Assembly: GCA_900550205.1 (NCBI GenBank)
Contig: URRJ01000089.1
Location: 1 to 7,825 of the forward strand
Reading direction: 5' to 3'
Source: an uncultured Collinsella sp.
GTDB lineage: Bacteria; Actinomycetota; Coriobacteriia; Coriobacteriales; Coriobacteriaceae
DNA: 7,825 nt
Part shown: positions 1-6,538 of the stretch, piece by piece
How the letters are laid out: every line of letters starts with the position of its first letter
Numbering within the stretch: position 1 is the first letter of the stretch
Position numbers and translations under genes: made by a program
The notes under the pieces: model-generated
What the model was told of the DNA's origin: nothing
Databases searched by the model: none
What the model saw: the letters and a program-made list of their open reading frames with translations, nothing else

Positions 1-791
1 AGATCGACCGTAAGGTTCGCTCTGCTGCCGAGATCCTGGGCATTACCGAATACCTCGACCGTAAGCCCAAGGCGCTTTCGGGCGGCCAGCGCCAGCGTGT
101 CGCTATCGGCCGCGCCATCGTGCGTGATCCTAAGGTCTTCCTGATGGACGAGCCGCTGTCCAACCTGGACGCCAAGCTTCGTAACCAGATGCGTGCCGAG
201 CTCATCAAGCTGCGCCACGAGATCAAGGGCACGTTCATCTACGTCACTCACGACCAGACCGAGGCCATGACCCTCGGCGATCGCATCGTGGTCATGAAGG
301 ACGGCGTCGTCCAGCAGACCGCCACGCCGCAAGAGGTCTTCAACCACCCCGCGAACATCTTCGTCGCCGGCTTCATCGGCGTGCCGCAAATGAACTTCTT
401 CGATGCCCAGCTGGTGCGCTCGGGCAACGGCTTCGCCGTCAAGACCGAGGATATGAACGTGGCGCTCGCCCCCGAGACCTGCGCTCAGCTTGCTCTCAAC
501 TGGGACGGCGGCGATGTGAAGGAGATCACGGCCGGCGTGCGCCCCGAGCAGATCCTGCTTGCCGACAAGGACGAGGAGGGTGCGCTCCAGGGTACCGTCG
601 AGGTGACCGAGCTCATGGGCTCGACCGAGCATGTCCACGTGACCGCTCCCGATGGCCAGTTCGTCCTGATCATTCCCGTTGTCGACCTTGAGGCCAAGGG
701 CGCGCTCAAGGCGGGCGACTCCATCTGGTTTAAGTTCGAGAAGAACGCGACCCATCTCTTCGATAAGGTGTCTGGCAAGAACCTTATCTAG
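1..791 (+). CDS. msmK: Sugar ABC transporter ATP-binding protein, MsmK/UgpC/MalK type (5' partial)
   Basis: This is the ATPase subunit of a carbohydrate ABC importer. It would act as a dimer on the inner face of the membrane, hydrolysing ATP to drive uptake of oligosaccharides or related solutes. The reading frame is open from base 3, so the gene starts outside the window; 262 residues are visible of a usual 370-380, and the Walker A region is missing. Visible, counting from the first complete codon, are the signature motif LSGGQRQRV (25-33), Walker B with catalytic Glu in VFLMDEP (45-51), the D-loop SNLD (53-56) and the switch His in YVTHDQTEAM (H83). A C-terminal TOBE/MalK-like regulatory domain follows, including GVRPEQI. 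In-frame GTG at 120 encodes Val inside the ATPase core and is not the start. MsmK and UgpC are near-synonymous labels here; the substrate cannot be read from this subunit. The nearby maltodextrin genes make a glucan substrate possible, but they are convergent and not co-transcribed. Confidence 0.93.
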   Translation, partial: IDRKVRSAAEILGITEYLDRKPKALSGGQRQRVAIGRAIVRDPKVFLMDEPLSNLDAKLRNQMRAELIKLRHEIKGTFIYVTHDQTEAMTLGDRIVVMKDGVVQQTATPQEVFNHPANIFVAGFIGVPQMNFFDAQLVRSGNGFAVKTEDMNVALAPETCAQLALNWDGGDVKEITAGVRPEQILLADKDEEGALQGTVEVTELMGSTEHVHVTAPDGQFVLIIPVVDLEAKGALKAGDSIWFKFEKNATHLFDKVSGKNLI

Positions 792-859
792 GCCCGGCGC
801 ATCCAGGCCCTCCCTTTGGGCGACTGCGGTATTGCCATCCTTTTGCCGCGGTCACATAT

Positions 860-905
860 AAGGCTCCTCTCCCGTCCGCTGGGCGAGAGGGGAGCCTTTC
901 TTTGT
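860..905 (+). terminator. Rho-independent terminator of the ABC ATPase gene
   Basis: Arms AAGGCTCC (860-867) and GGAGCCTT (891-898) are perfectly complementary. TCTC (868-871) can pair with GAGA (885-888) further in, leaving a small GG bulge and a GC-rich loop. A T-rich tail (TTTCTTTGT) follows directly. It lies about 70 bases after the ATPase stop codon and in the right orientation to end that transcript. Confidence 0.82.
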
Positions 906-931
906 GTTGGGGTTGTCTGGCCGGTCGTTTG

Positions 932-986
932 TCTCGATCTGTAACAACTGGGACCGTTTTTACCGAGTAGTTGTTACAGATCGAGA
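932..986. repeat. Perfect 18-bp inverted repeat with 19-bp loop between convergent genes
   Basis: TCTCGATCTGTAACAACT (932-949) is the exact reverse complement of AGTTGTTACAGATCGAGA (969-986). No T-tract follows on either strand, and both neighbouring genes already have their own terminators, so this is not an ordinary terminator. GTTTG occurs directly before the left arm (927-931) and two bases after the right arm (989-993), which could be a short target-site-like direct repeat or chance. The form and location fit a REP-like or MITE-like palindromic element, but with one copy in the window this cannot be proved. Confidence 0.8.
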
Positions 987-1026
987 TTGTTTGGCCGAGT
1001 CGGGTCACAGGGTAACGTGCGGGCAC

Positions 1027-1058
1027 AAAAAACGGAGCCGTGTTGCCACGACTCCGTT
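1027..1058 (-). terminator. Rho-independent terminator of glgP
   Basis: On the minus strand, a 12-bp stem is formed by bases 1058-1047 (AACGGAGTCGTG) and 1042-1031 (CACGGCTCCGTT), with one G-U pair and a four-base loop. It runs into six T's (1032-1027), giving a textbook intrinsic terminator. It starts about 30 bases after the glgP stop codon. Read on the plus strand the tail is only TTTC, so it works mainly for glgP. Confidence 0.9.
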
Positions 1059-1086
1059 TCTCAAGAGGATGGGTAAGGGAAGCGAA

Positions 1087-3354
1087 TTAGCTCAGGTGCC
1101 AGATTTCGTCGTTGTACTGGGAGATCGTGCGGTCGGACGAGAAGGTGCCGGCGTTGGCGATGTTGATCAGCGCCTTGCGCATCCAAGCGTCCTGGTCCTC
1201 GTAGTCGGTTAGCACGCGCTCCTTGGTCTGGATGTACTCCTCAATGTCGAGCAGGGCCATAAACCAGTCCTTGCCCTTAATGTCGTCGTGCAGGCGCTGC
1301 AGGCGCTCGGCGTTGCCGGTCGCCATAAAGGCCGGGTTGGTGATGAAATCCACCAGCAGTTTAATGCCGGGCTTGCAGTAGAGCGCACCGGCGTTGTAGA
1401 TGCCGTCGGCGTAGAGCTGCTCGACTTGTTTGGACGAGGCACCAAAGGTATAGATGTTCTCGTCGCCCACGAGCTCGGCAATCTCCACGTTGGCGCCGTC
1501 GAGTGTGCACAGGGTCAAAGCGCCGTTGAGCATGAACTTCATGTTAGAGGTGCCGCTCGCCTCCTTGGAGGCCAGGCTGATCTGCTCGGAGATGTCGGCA
1601 GCGGGAATCACGCGCTCGGCGGCGGTGACGTTGTAGTTCTCGATCATAACGACCTGCAGGTAGGGAGCCACGTCGGGGTCGTTGGCGATCCACTGGGAAA
1701 GCGTCAGGATGAGGTGGATGATGTCCTGAGCGATGGTATAGGCAGGCGCTGCCTTGCCGCCAAAGATGATGGTGACGGGGTGCTTAGGTCTGTTACCGTT
1801 CTTGATGTCGAGGTACTTCCAGATGATGTAGAGCGCGAGCATCTGCTGGCGCTTGTACTCGTGGATACGCTTGACCTGAACATCGATGATGGCGTTGGAG
1901 GGGATCGTCACGCCCTGTTCGAGCGCCATAAACTCGCGCATGATGGTTTTGGCTTTGGCCTTGGTGGCGGCCAAGCGCTCAAGAATGCTCTTATCGTCGG
2001 CGAAGTCGGCGAGCTTGCTCAGGTTGCCGGTGCTGCGCCAATCGGTACCGATTACATCGTCGAGCAGGCTGGCAAGCGCGGGGTTGGCTCCCTGGATCCA
2101 GCGGCGGAAGGTGATGCCGTTGGTCTTATTGGAGAACTTCTCGGGGTAGATCTCGTAGAACGGATGAAGCTCGGTGTCCTCCAGGATCTTGGTGTGGAGT
2201 GCGGCGACGCCGTTGATGGAGAAGCCAAAGTGGATGTCCATGTGGGCCATGTGGACGGTGTCGTATTCGTCGATGATGGCGACGCGCGGGTCGTCGTGCT
2301 CGGCCTTTGCGACCTTATCGAGCTTGACGATAATATCGGCGATGGCAGGGGAGACCTTCTGCAGGCTGGTGAGCGGCCACTTCTCGAGCGCCTCGGCAAG
2401 AATCGTGTGGTTAGTGTAGGCGACCATGGAGCGTACGATGGTCACGGCCTCGTCAAACTCGATGCCATGTTCGGTGGTGAGCAAGCGAATGAGCTCGGGG
2501 ATGACCATGGTGGGGTGCGTGTCGTTAATCTGGACCACGGCGTAGTCGGCCAGATCGTGCAGGTTGCTGCCGCGCTCGATGGCCTCGTCGATCAGGAGCT
2601 GGGCGGCGTTGCTCACCATGAAGTATTCCTGGTAGATGCGAAGCAGACGGCCCTGCTCGTCAGAATCGTCGGGGTAGAGGAACAGGGTGAGGTTCTTGGC
2701 GATCTCGGTCTTGTCGAAGTCGATGGAGCTGCCGGGTACCAGGCCGTCGTCGACGCTTGCCAGGTCGAACAGGCGCAAACGATTCTTGGCGGGCTGGCCG
2801 TAGCCGGGCACGTCGATGTTGACGAGCTTGGAGGTAACGGCAAAGTCGCCGAACTCAACAGTGTAGGAGTGGTCGTCATCGATCAGGATATCCTGCTCGC
2901 CGAGCCACTCGTCGGGGACGGCCTTCTGCTGATTGTCGACAAAGCGCTGACGGAACAGGCCGTAGTGGTAGTTGAGGCCCACGCCGTCGCCGGTCAGGCC
3001 CAGCGTGGCGATGGAATCCAGGAAGCACGCGGCCAGGCGGCCCAGACCGCCGTTACCGAGCGACGGCTCGACCTCAAACTCCTCAATCTTATTGAGGTCG
3101 TGGCCCGCGGCGGTGAGCTGGTCCTTAACCTCGTCATAGATGCCGAGGTCGATCATGTTGTTGATGAGCAGCTTGCCGATCAAGAATTCGGCGGAGATGT
3201 AATAGAGCTTTTTCTTGCCATTGTTGAGCGGGCAGGCGGCTGAGCGCTCCTGCACGAGCTTAACGAGCAGTTTGTAAATGCGACGGTCATCGAGCTGCTC
3301 GAGCGAGATGCCAAAAGACTGCTCGGCGAGTTCTGCGAGATCGATACGGGGCAT
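1087..3354 (-). CDS. glgP: Glycogen/maltodextrin phosphorylase (GT35)
   Basis: This cytoplasmic PLP enzyme releases glucose-1-phosphate from the non-reducing ends of alpha-1,4-glucans using phosphate. The protein is 755 residues from the chosen ATG, in the size range of Gram-positive MalP/GlgP and shorter than E. coli GlgP (about 815). Visible family blocks are YYISAEFLIG (51-60), the glycine-rich GNGGLGRLAACFLDS (100-114), NDTHPTM, KTNGITFRRW, the phosphate-site block VKRIHEYKRQ (494-503), and the PLP site EASGTSNMKFMLN with the Schiff-base lysine at K606. An upstream in-frame ATG would add 12 residues (MQTCNQPITGGN), but a perfect AGGAGG lies just before the ATG at 3354, so the shorter form is preferred. 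It lies 129 bases downstream of malQ on the same strand and is probably co-transcribed, with two hairpins between them. Whether glycogen or imported maltodextrin is the main substrate cannot be told from sequence. Confidence 0.96.
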   Translation of the reverse strand: MPRIDLAELAEQSFGISLEQLDDRRIYKLLVKLVQERSAACPLNNGKKKLYYISAEFLIGKLLINNMIDLGIYDEVKDQLTAAGHDLNKIEEFEVEPSLGNGGLGRLAACFLDSIATLGLTGDGVGLNYHYGLFRQRFVDNQQKAVPDEWLGEQDILIDDDHSYTVEFGDFAVTSKLVNIDVPGYGQPAKNRLRLFDLASVDDGLVPGSSIDFDKTEIAKNLTLFLYPDDSDEQGRLLRIYQEYFMVSNAAQLLIDEAIERGSNLHDLADYAVVQINDTHPTMVIPELIRLLTTEHGIEFDEAVTIVRSMVAYTNHTILAEALEKWPLTSLQKVSPAIADIIVKLDKVAKAEHDDPRVAIIDEYDTVHMAHMDIHFGFSINGVAALHTKILEDTELHPFYEIYPEKFSNKTNGITFRRWIQGANPALASLLDDVIGTDWRSTGNLSKLADFADDKSILERLAATKAKAKTIMREFMALEQGVTIPSNAIIDVQVKRIHEYKRQQMLALYIIWKYLDIKNGNRPKHPVTIIFGGKAAPAYTIAQDIIHLILTLSQWIANDPDVAPYLQVVMIENYNVTAAERVIPAADISEQISLASKEASGTSNMKFMLNGALTLCTLDGANVEIAELVGDENIYTFGASSKQVEQLYADGIYNAGALYCKPGIKLLVDFITNPAFMATGNAERLQRLHDDIKGKDWFMALLDIEEYIQTKERVLTDYEDQDAWMRKALINIANAGTFSSDRTISQYNDEIWHLS

Positions 3355-3358
3355 GTTT

Positions 3359-3364
3359 CCTCCT
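3359..3364 (-). promoter_or_regulatory. Shine-Dalgarno AGGAGG fixing the glgP start
   Basis: Minus-strand AGGAGG followed by AAAC and ATG (3354-3352) is a full anti-16S match with a four-base spacer. It overlaps the codons of the longer in-frame alternative start at 3390, which argues that the annotated start should be at 3354. Confidence 0.85.
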
Positions 3365-3401
3365 GTAATGGGTTGATTACATGTCTGCAATTCATAAGAA
3401 G

Positions 3402-3435
3402 CCCGCGCGAGGGGATTGGGGTGGCCTCGCGCGGG
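3402..3435 (-). repeat. GC-rich hairpin in malQ-glgP gap, glgP-proximal
   Basis: CCCGCGCGAGG (3402-3412) and CCTCGCGCGGG (3425-3435) form a perfect 11-bp stem with a 12-base loop. On the minus strand it is followed by CTTCTTATG, a poor U-tract. It may be a weak terminator or attenuator, or an RNA-stabilising stem between malQ and glgP. Confidence 0.75.
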
Positions 3436-3444
3436 AAAAGCGGT

Positions 3445-3476
3445 CGCGTCCGCACGGTGGGGTGGGGTCGGACGCG
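3445..3476 (-). repeat. GC-rich hairpin in malQ-glgP gap, malQ-proximal
   Basis: CGCGTCCG (3445-3452) and CGGACGCG (3469-3476) form a perfect 8-bp stem with a 16-base loop, beginning about 7 bases after the malQ stop on the minus strand. The sequence after it is ACCGCTTTT (down to 3436), with the four T's displaced by five bases, so termination would be partial at best. Nine bases without stem pairing separate it from the second hairpin. Confidence 0.7.
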
Positions 3477-3483
3477 GTGGCTC

Positions 3484-4989
3484 CTATTGGGGAAGCTCGA
3501 TTTCGGCTTCCGACGGGATGCGGAAGTAGGTCTCAGTCCAGTCGGTAAGCTTGTGCTCGAGCTCGCGGGTGATGGCGCCATCGAGCATACGCCAGGTCCA
3601 GTTGCCGCCTAGGGTGGCAGGGGTGTTGATGCGTGCCTCATTGCCCAGGTTAAGCAGGTCCTGCATGGTGTAGATGCAGGTATCGCTCACGCTGGCGGCG
3701 ATGGTTCGGTTGAGCGCGTCGGCTATGGACTCGCCTGCCTGCTGGTGGGTGTACAGGGCAGCCTGCTCGCGCTGACGCGGAGTGGCCGTACCCTCGAACC
3801 AACCGCGCGCCGTCTCGTTGTCGTGCGTGCCTACATAGGCGACGGTATTGGCGATGTAGTTATGCGGCAGGTAATACGAGTTGGTGCCCTCAAAGGCAAA
3901 CTGCAAGATCTTCATGCCGGGGAAGCCCGAGGTGTCGCGCATATCGATGACGCCGGGGGTAAGGAAGCCCAGGTCCTCAGCGATAATAGGCAGCGTGCCG
4001 AGCTTTTCCTCGAGCGTCTTGAAGAGTTTGAGGCCGGGACCCTGTGTCCACGAACCGTAGGACGAGTCGGGCGAGGAGAACGGCACCTCCCAGTAGGCCT
4101 CAAAGCCACGGAAGTGGTCCAGACGGATAACGTCGTACATGTTGAGTGCGGCGCGGATGCGGCCTTCCCACCAGGAGAAGCCGTCTGCCTCCATGGCGTC
4201 CCAGTCATAGATGGGATTGCCCCAGTACTGGCCAGTGGCGGAGAACTGATCGGGCGGTGTGCCGGCGACACTGACGGGGTTGCCGGCGGCGTCGATCTTA
4301 AAGAGCTCGGGGCTTGCCCACATCTCGACGGAGTCGCGCGAGACGTAGATGGGCAGGTCACCGATGATCAGGATGTCGCGCTCGTTGGCGTATGCCTTGA
4401 GGCGGCTCCACTGACGATCGAAGAAGTACTGCGTCATCTGGTGGTAGAGCATGCGCGCGGGATGGGCGGCGCAGACCTTGGCAGATGCTTCGCCGCGGGT
4501 ACGCAGTTCTGCGGGCCACTCCCAAAAGGCCTTGAGTCCGCACTCCTCTTTGACGGTCATGAACTCGCAGTAGGGAATAAGCCAGTCTTCGTTCGCCTGG
4601 ACAAAGTCGTCGAAATCGGCTGGCTTGTTGGACACGAAGCGTTCGGCGGCACGGTCGAGAATCTGGCGGCGACCGCTAAAAATCGCGCCATAGTCAACGT
4701 TGCTGAGGTCGGAGCCCAGATACACACCGTCGATATCGCACTGTTCCAGATAGCCGGCCTCGATAAGCTCGGCAAAGTCGATGAAATTGGGGTTGCCCGC
4801 ACGGGCCGAGAACGACTGATAGGGCGAGTCGCCATAGCTCGTCGTCGTAAGGGGCAGAATCTGCCAATAATGTTGTTTGCACGAGGCGAGAAAATCGACG
4901 AAGTCGTAGGCATTCCAGCCAAAGCCGCCGATTCCGTATGGTCCGGGCAGAGATGAGACGGGCATGAGGACGCCGCTTGCACGCTCCAT
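3484..4989 (-). CDS. malQ: 4-alpha-glucanotransferase (amylomaltase, GH77)
   Basis: This cytoplasmic enzyme moves alpha-1,4-glucan segments between maltodextrins, releasing glucose and building chains long enough for the phosphorylase. The protein is 501 residues, the compact form seen in Gram-positives and Thermus (E. coli MalQ is about 694). The start MERASGVLMPVSSLP matches the usual N-terminus of the family. The ATG at 4989 has GGTGAG seven bases upstream; GTG at 5001 and TTG at 5004 are in-frame alternatives with AAGAAGG too close. GH77 landmarks are GDLPIYVSRDS, the acceptor loop containing QFSATGQYWGNPIYDW (248-263), nucleophile D291 in RLDHFRG, acid/base E338 in IIAEDLG, and D390 in VGTHDNETA. 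All three catalytic acids are present. Downstream is glgP on the same strand, and upstream the galE terminator separates it from galE, so it likely has its own promoter. Confidence 0.96.
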   Translation of the reverse strand: MERASGVLMPVSSLPGPYGIGGFGWNAYDFVDFLASCKQHYWQILPLTTTSYGDSPYQSFSARAGNPNFIDFAELIEAGYLEQCDIDGVYLGSDLSNVDYGAIFSGRRQILDRAAERFVSNKPADFDDFVQANEDWLIPYCEFMTVKEECGLKAFWEWPAELRTRGEASAKVCAAHPARMLYHQMTQYFFDRQWSRLKAYANERDILIIGDLPIYVSRDSVEMWASPELFKIDAAGNPVSVAGTPPDQFSATGQYWGNPIYDWDAMEADGFSWWEGRIRAALNMYDVIRLDHFRGFEAYWEVPFSSPDSSYGSWTQGPGLKLFKTLEEKLGTLPIIAEDLGFLTPGVIDMRDTSGFPGMKILQFAFEGTNSYYLPHNYIANTVAYVGTHDNETARGWFEGTATPRQREQAALYTHQQAGESIADALNRTIAASVSDTCIYTMQDLLNLGNEARINTPATLGGNWTWRMLDGAITRELEHKLTDWTETYFRIPSEAEIELPQ

Positions 4990-5074
4990 GAATGCGCTCA
5001 CCAACCTTCTTGTTGTGGGGTCGGCCTGCCGATGGGTGCGCAGTCCGCCTCCGATGTTCTGATTCGATACGCCT

Positions 5075-5104
5075 ATTGTAAAACATGTTGTTTAAACATG
5101 TACA
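5075..5104 (-). promoter_or_regulatory. malQ: Candidate malQ promoter with embedded palindrome
   Basis: On the minus strand TACAAT (5080-5075) is a five-of-six match to the -10 consensus. TGTACA (5104-5099) lies 18 bases upstream as a four-of-six -35. Between and overlapping them sits ACATGTT (5083-5089), N5, AACATGT (5095-5101), a 7-bp inverted repeat that could be an operator. The region is clearly more AT-rich than the genes and lies between the galE terminator and malQ, giving an untranslated leader of about 80 bases. This is inferred from pattern only. Confidence 0.5.
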
Positions 5105-5153
5105 GGCAAGATAAAAAAGTTGGTCGATTTTCGGCGAATGGTTACATGCCATG

Positions 5154-5188
5154 AAAAAAGCCCCGACCTCACAACGTGAGATCGGGGC
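5154..5188 (-). terminator. Rho-independent terminator of galE
   Basis: Minus-strand arms at 5188-5176 (GCCCCGATCTCAC) and 5172-5160 (GTGAGGTCGGGGC) pair over 13 bp, with one U-G pair and a three-base loop. Six T's (5159-5154) follow. It begins 22 bases after the galE stop and should separate galE from malQ transcription. Confidence 0.92.
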
Positions 5189-5210
5189 AAGAGCGGTATG
5201 TAGGTTTTTG

Positions 5211-6272
5211 CTACTCGGCGTCGGCGAAGCCGTTGGGGTTGTGGCTCTGCCAGTTCCAGCTATCGCGGCACATGTCCGCGATGTCGTACTGGGCCTTCCA
5301 GCCCATCATGCGCTCGGCCTTGGAGGCATCGCACCAGTTGGCGGCGATATCGCCGGCACGGCGCTCGCGAATCACGTAGGGCAGTTCCTTGCCGCACGCC
5401 TTGGAGAAGGCGGCGACGACCTCGAGCACCGAGGTGCCGGTGCCGGTTCCCAGGTTAAAGATCTCGACACCGGTTTTGCCGTTCATCCAGTTGAGGGCGG
5501 CAACGTGACCAGATGCCAGGTCGCACACGTGGATGTAGTCGCGCACACCGGTGCCGTCGGGGGTGGGGTAGTCGTTGCCAAAGACCTGAACGGCCTCGAG
5601 TTTGCCCACAGCGACCTGGGCGACATAGGGAACCAGGTTGTTGGGGATGCCCTTGGGATCCTCGCCGATCAAGCCTGACGGATGGGCACCGATGGGGTTG
5701 AAGTAACGGAGCAGCACGACGTCCCACTCGGGGTCGGCGGTGTGGACATCCATGAGGATCTGCTCAATCATCCACTTGGTCCAACCGTAGGGGTTGGTCG
5801 CGGGCTTCTTGGGGTCTTCCTCGGTGACAGGCGGATTGTCCGGATCGCCGTAGACGGTCGAGGAGCTCGAGAAGATGATGGACTTGCAGCCATGGTTGCG
5901 CATGACGTCAATGAGCACCAGGGTGTTCTCGATGTTGTTGTGGTAGTACTCGACGGGTTTGCTCACCGATTCGCCGACGGCCTTAAAGCCGGCGAAGTGG
6001 ATGACGCGGTCGATCTGGTGGGTATCGAAGATCTTGTTCATCGCATCGCGGTCGAGCACGTTGGCCTCGTAGAAGGTGAGGTTCTTGGCGGCCTCGTCGC
6101 CCACGATGGTCTTGACGCGGTCGATGGCGACGGCGCTGGAGTTGGAGAGGTCATCGACGACGACGACCTGGTAGCCGCCCTCGAGCAGCTGAACGACGGT
6201 GTGGGAACCGATGAAGCCGGCACCGCCGGTAACGAGGACGCAGGTGTCTTTGGGGTCGAGTGCTTGGGACAT
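5211..6272 (-). CDS. galE: UDP-glucose 4-epimerase
   Basis: This NAD-dependent short-chain dehydrogenase/reductase-type enzyme interconverts UDP-galactose and UDP-glucose in the Leloir pathway and supplies surface-polysaccharide precursors. The protein is 353 residues. The dinucleotide-binding GGAGFIGSH (16-24) opens the Rossmann fold. FSSSSTVYG supplies the catalytic Ser (about S137), and NPYGWTK supplies Y162 and K166 of the YxxxK pair. Further GalE blocks are RYFNPIGAHPSG, RDYIHVCDLA and the C-terminal WNWQSHNPNGF. The frame is open for 92 more codons upstream, but those look non-coding, and the ATG at 6272 has AGGAG five bases before it followed directly by the expected N-terminus. At the position of E. 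coli Tyr299 (GDLPAYWADAS) this protein reads GDIAANWCDAS, placing N312 at the sugar-size gate. It is divergent from the hydrolase gene at 6539 and ends in its own terminator, so it looks monocistronic. Confidence 0.96.
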   Translation of the reverse strand: MSQALDPKDTCVLVTGGAGFIGSHTVVQLLEGGYQVVVVDDLSNSSAVAIDRVKTIVGDEAAKNLTFYEANVLDRDAMNKIFDTHQIDRVIHFAGFKAVGESVSKPVEYYHNNIENTLVLIDVMRNHGCKSIIFSSSSTVYGDPDNPPVTEEDPKKPATNPYGWTKWMIEQILMDVHTADPEWDVVLLRYFNPIGAHPSGLIGEDPKGIPNNLVPYVAQVAVGKLEAVQVFGNDYPTPDGTGVRDYIHVCDLASGHVAALNWMNGKTGVEIFNLGTGTGTSVLEVVAAFSKACGKELPYVIRERRAGDIAANWCDASKAERMMGWKAQYDIADMCRDSWNWQSHNPNGFADAE

Positions 6273-6309
6273 GTAGTCTCCTATCGAATCAGGAACACTT
6301 CTTGAGGGG

Positions 6310-6315
6310 AGTATA
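6310..6315 (-). promoter_or_regulatory. galE: Candidate -10 element for galE
   Basis: Minus-strand TATACT (6315-6310) is a five-of-six -10 match, 38 bases before the galE ATG. The best -35 candidate, TTGCAC (6336-6331), is only 15 bases away and matches three of six positions, so the -35 is uncertain. The site is the best promoter-like sequence upstream of galE. Confidence 0.45.
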
Positions 6316-6335
6316 GCGCAGCTAGGTGCGGTGCA

Positions 6336-6350
6336 ATTGTTTGACACAAT
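6336..6350. promoter_or_regulatory. Short palindrome over a TTGACA box in the divergent intergenic region
   Basis: ATTGT (6336-6340) and ACAAT (6346-6350) flank TTGAC, making a 15-bp interrupted palindrome. It contains a perfect plus-strand TTGACA -35 hexamer (6341-6346). A weak -10 (GATAAC, 6366-6371) follows at a non-ideal 19 bases. It could be an upstream promoter or a regulator site serving galE and the hydrolase gene; the arms are short enough to be chance. Confidence 0.3.
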
Positions 6351-6465
6351 GAAGAGCAGAGCAATGATAACGTGCTCATAGGACGGGAATGCATAACGGT
6401 TCATGGTAGTTCCAGGCTGTGCGCATGCCGCCGGCCGTGCGGTTTTCTGCCGTTCGTGGAAATCG

Positions 6466-6516
6466 TTGGGATGCGTCGGATGTACGGTAATATGTATGTC
6501 TTGAGCGACATATAAA
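6466..6516 (+). promoter_or_regulatory. Candidate promoter and inverted repeat upstream of the secreted hydrolase gene
   Basis: TTGGGA (6466-6471) and TAATAT (6488-6493) are spaced 16 bases apart and each match four of six consensus positions. Just downstream, TATGTC (6495-6500) and GACATA (6507-6512) form a 6-bp inverted repeat around TTGAGC, a possible operator or leader hairpin. A second -10-like TATAAA (6511-6516, five of six) overlaps its right arm without a clear -35. The exact start site cannot be chosen. Translation is served by CGGAG with a five-base spacer to ATG 6539. Confidence 0.4.
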
Positions 6517-6538
6517 CAAAACATGTAACGGAGTACAT

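Noticed and set aside
120..122. GTG start of the ABC ATPase gene
   Set aside because: The frame is open upstream to the window edge and encodes the LSGGQ signature, so this GTG is an internal Val codon.
932..986. The 18-bp inverted repeat as a terminator for either neighbour
   Set aside because: There is no T-tract on either strand and each neighbour already has a closer hairpin with a T-rich tail.
1288..3243. 651-codon open frame antisense to glgP on the plus strand
   Set aside because: It mirrors the glgP codons in a GC-rich gene, has Val/Gly/Asp-rich composition without recognisable motifs, and glgP shows complete family motifs on the other strand.
3745..4956. 403-codon open frame antisense to malQ on the plus strand
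   Set aside because: It is the same GC-driven antisense artefact; malQ has all catalytic motifs and the antisense product has no recognisable domain.
6336..6350. Rex-type redox operator
   Set aside because: The spacing and arms do not match the longer TTGTGAA-type palindrome of Rex sites; only a short ATTGT/ACAAT pair is present.
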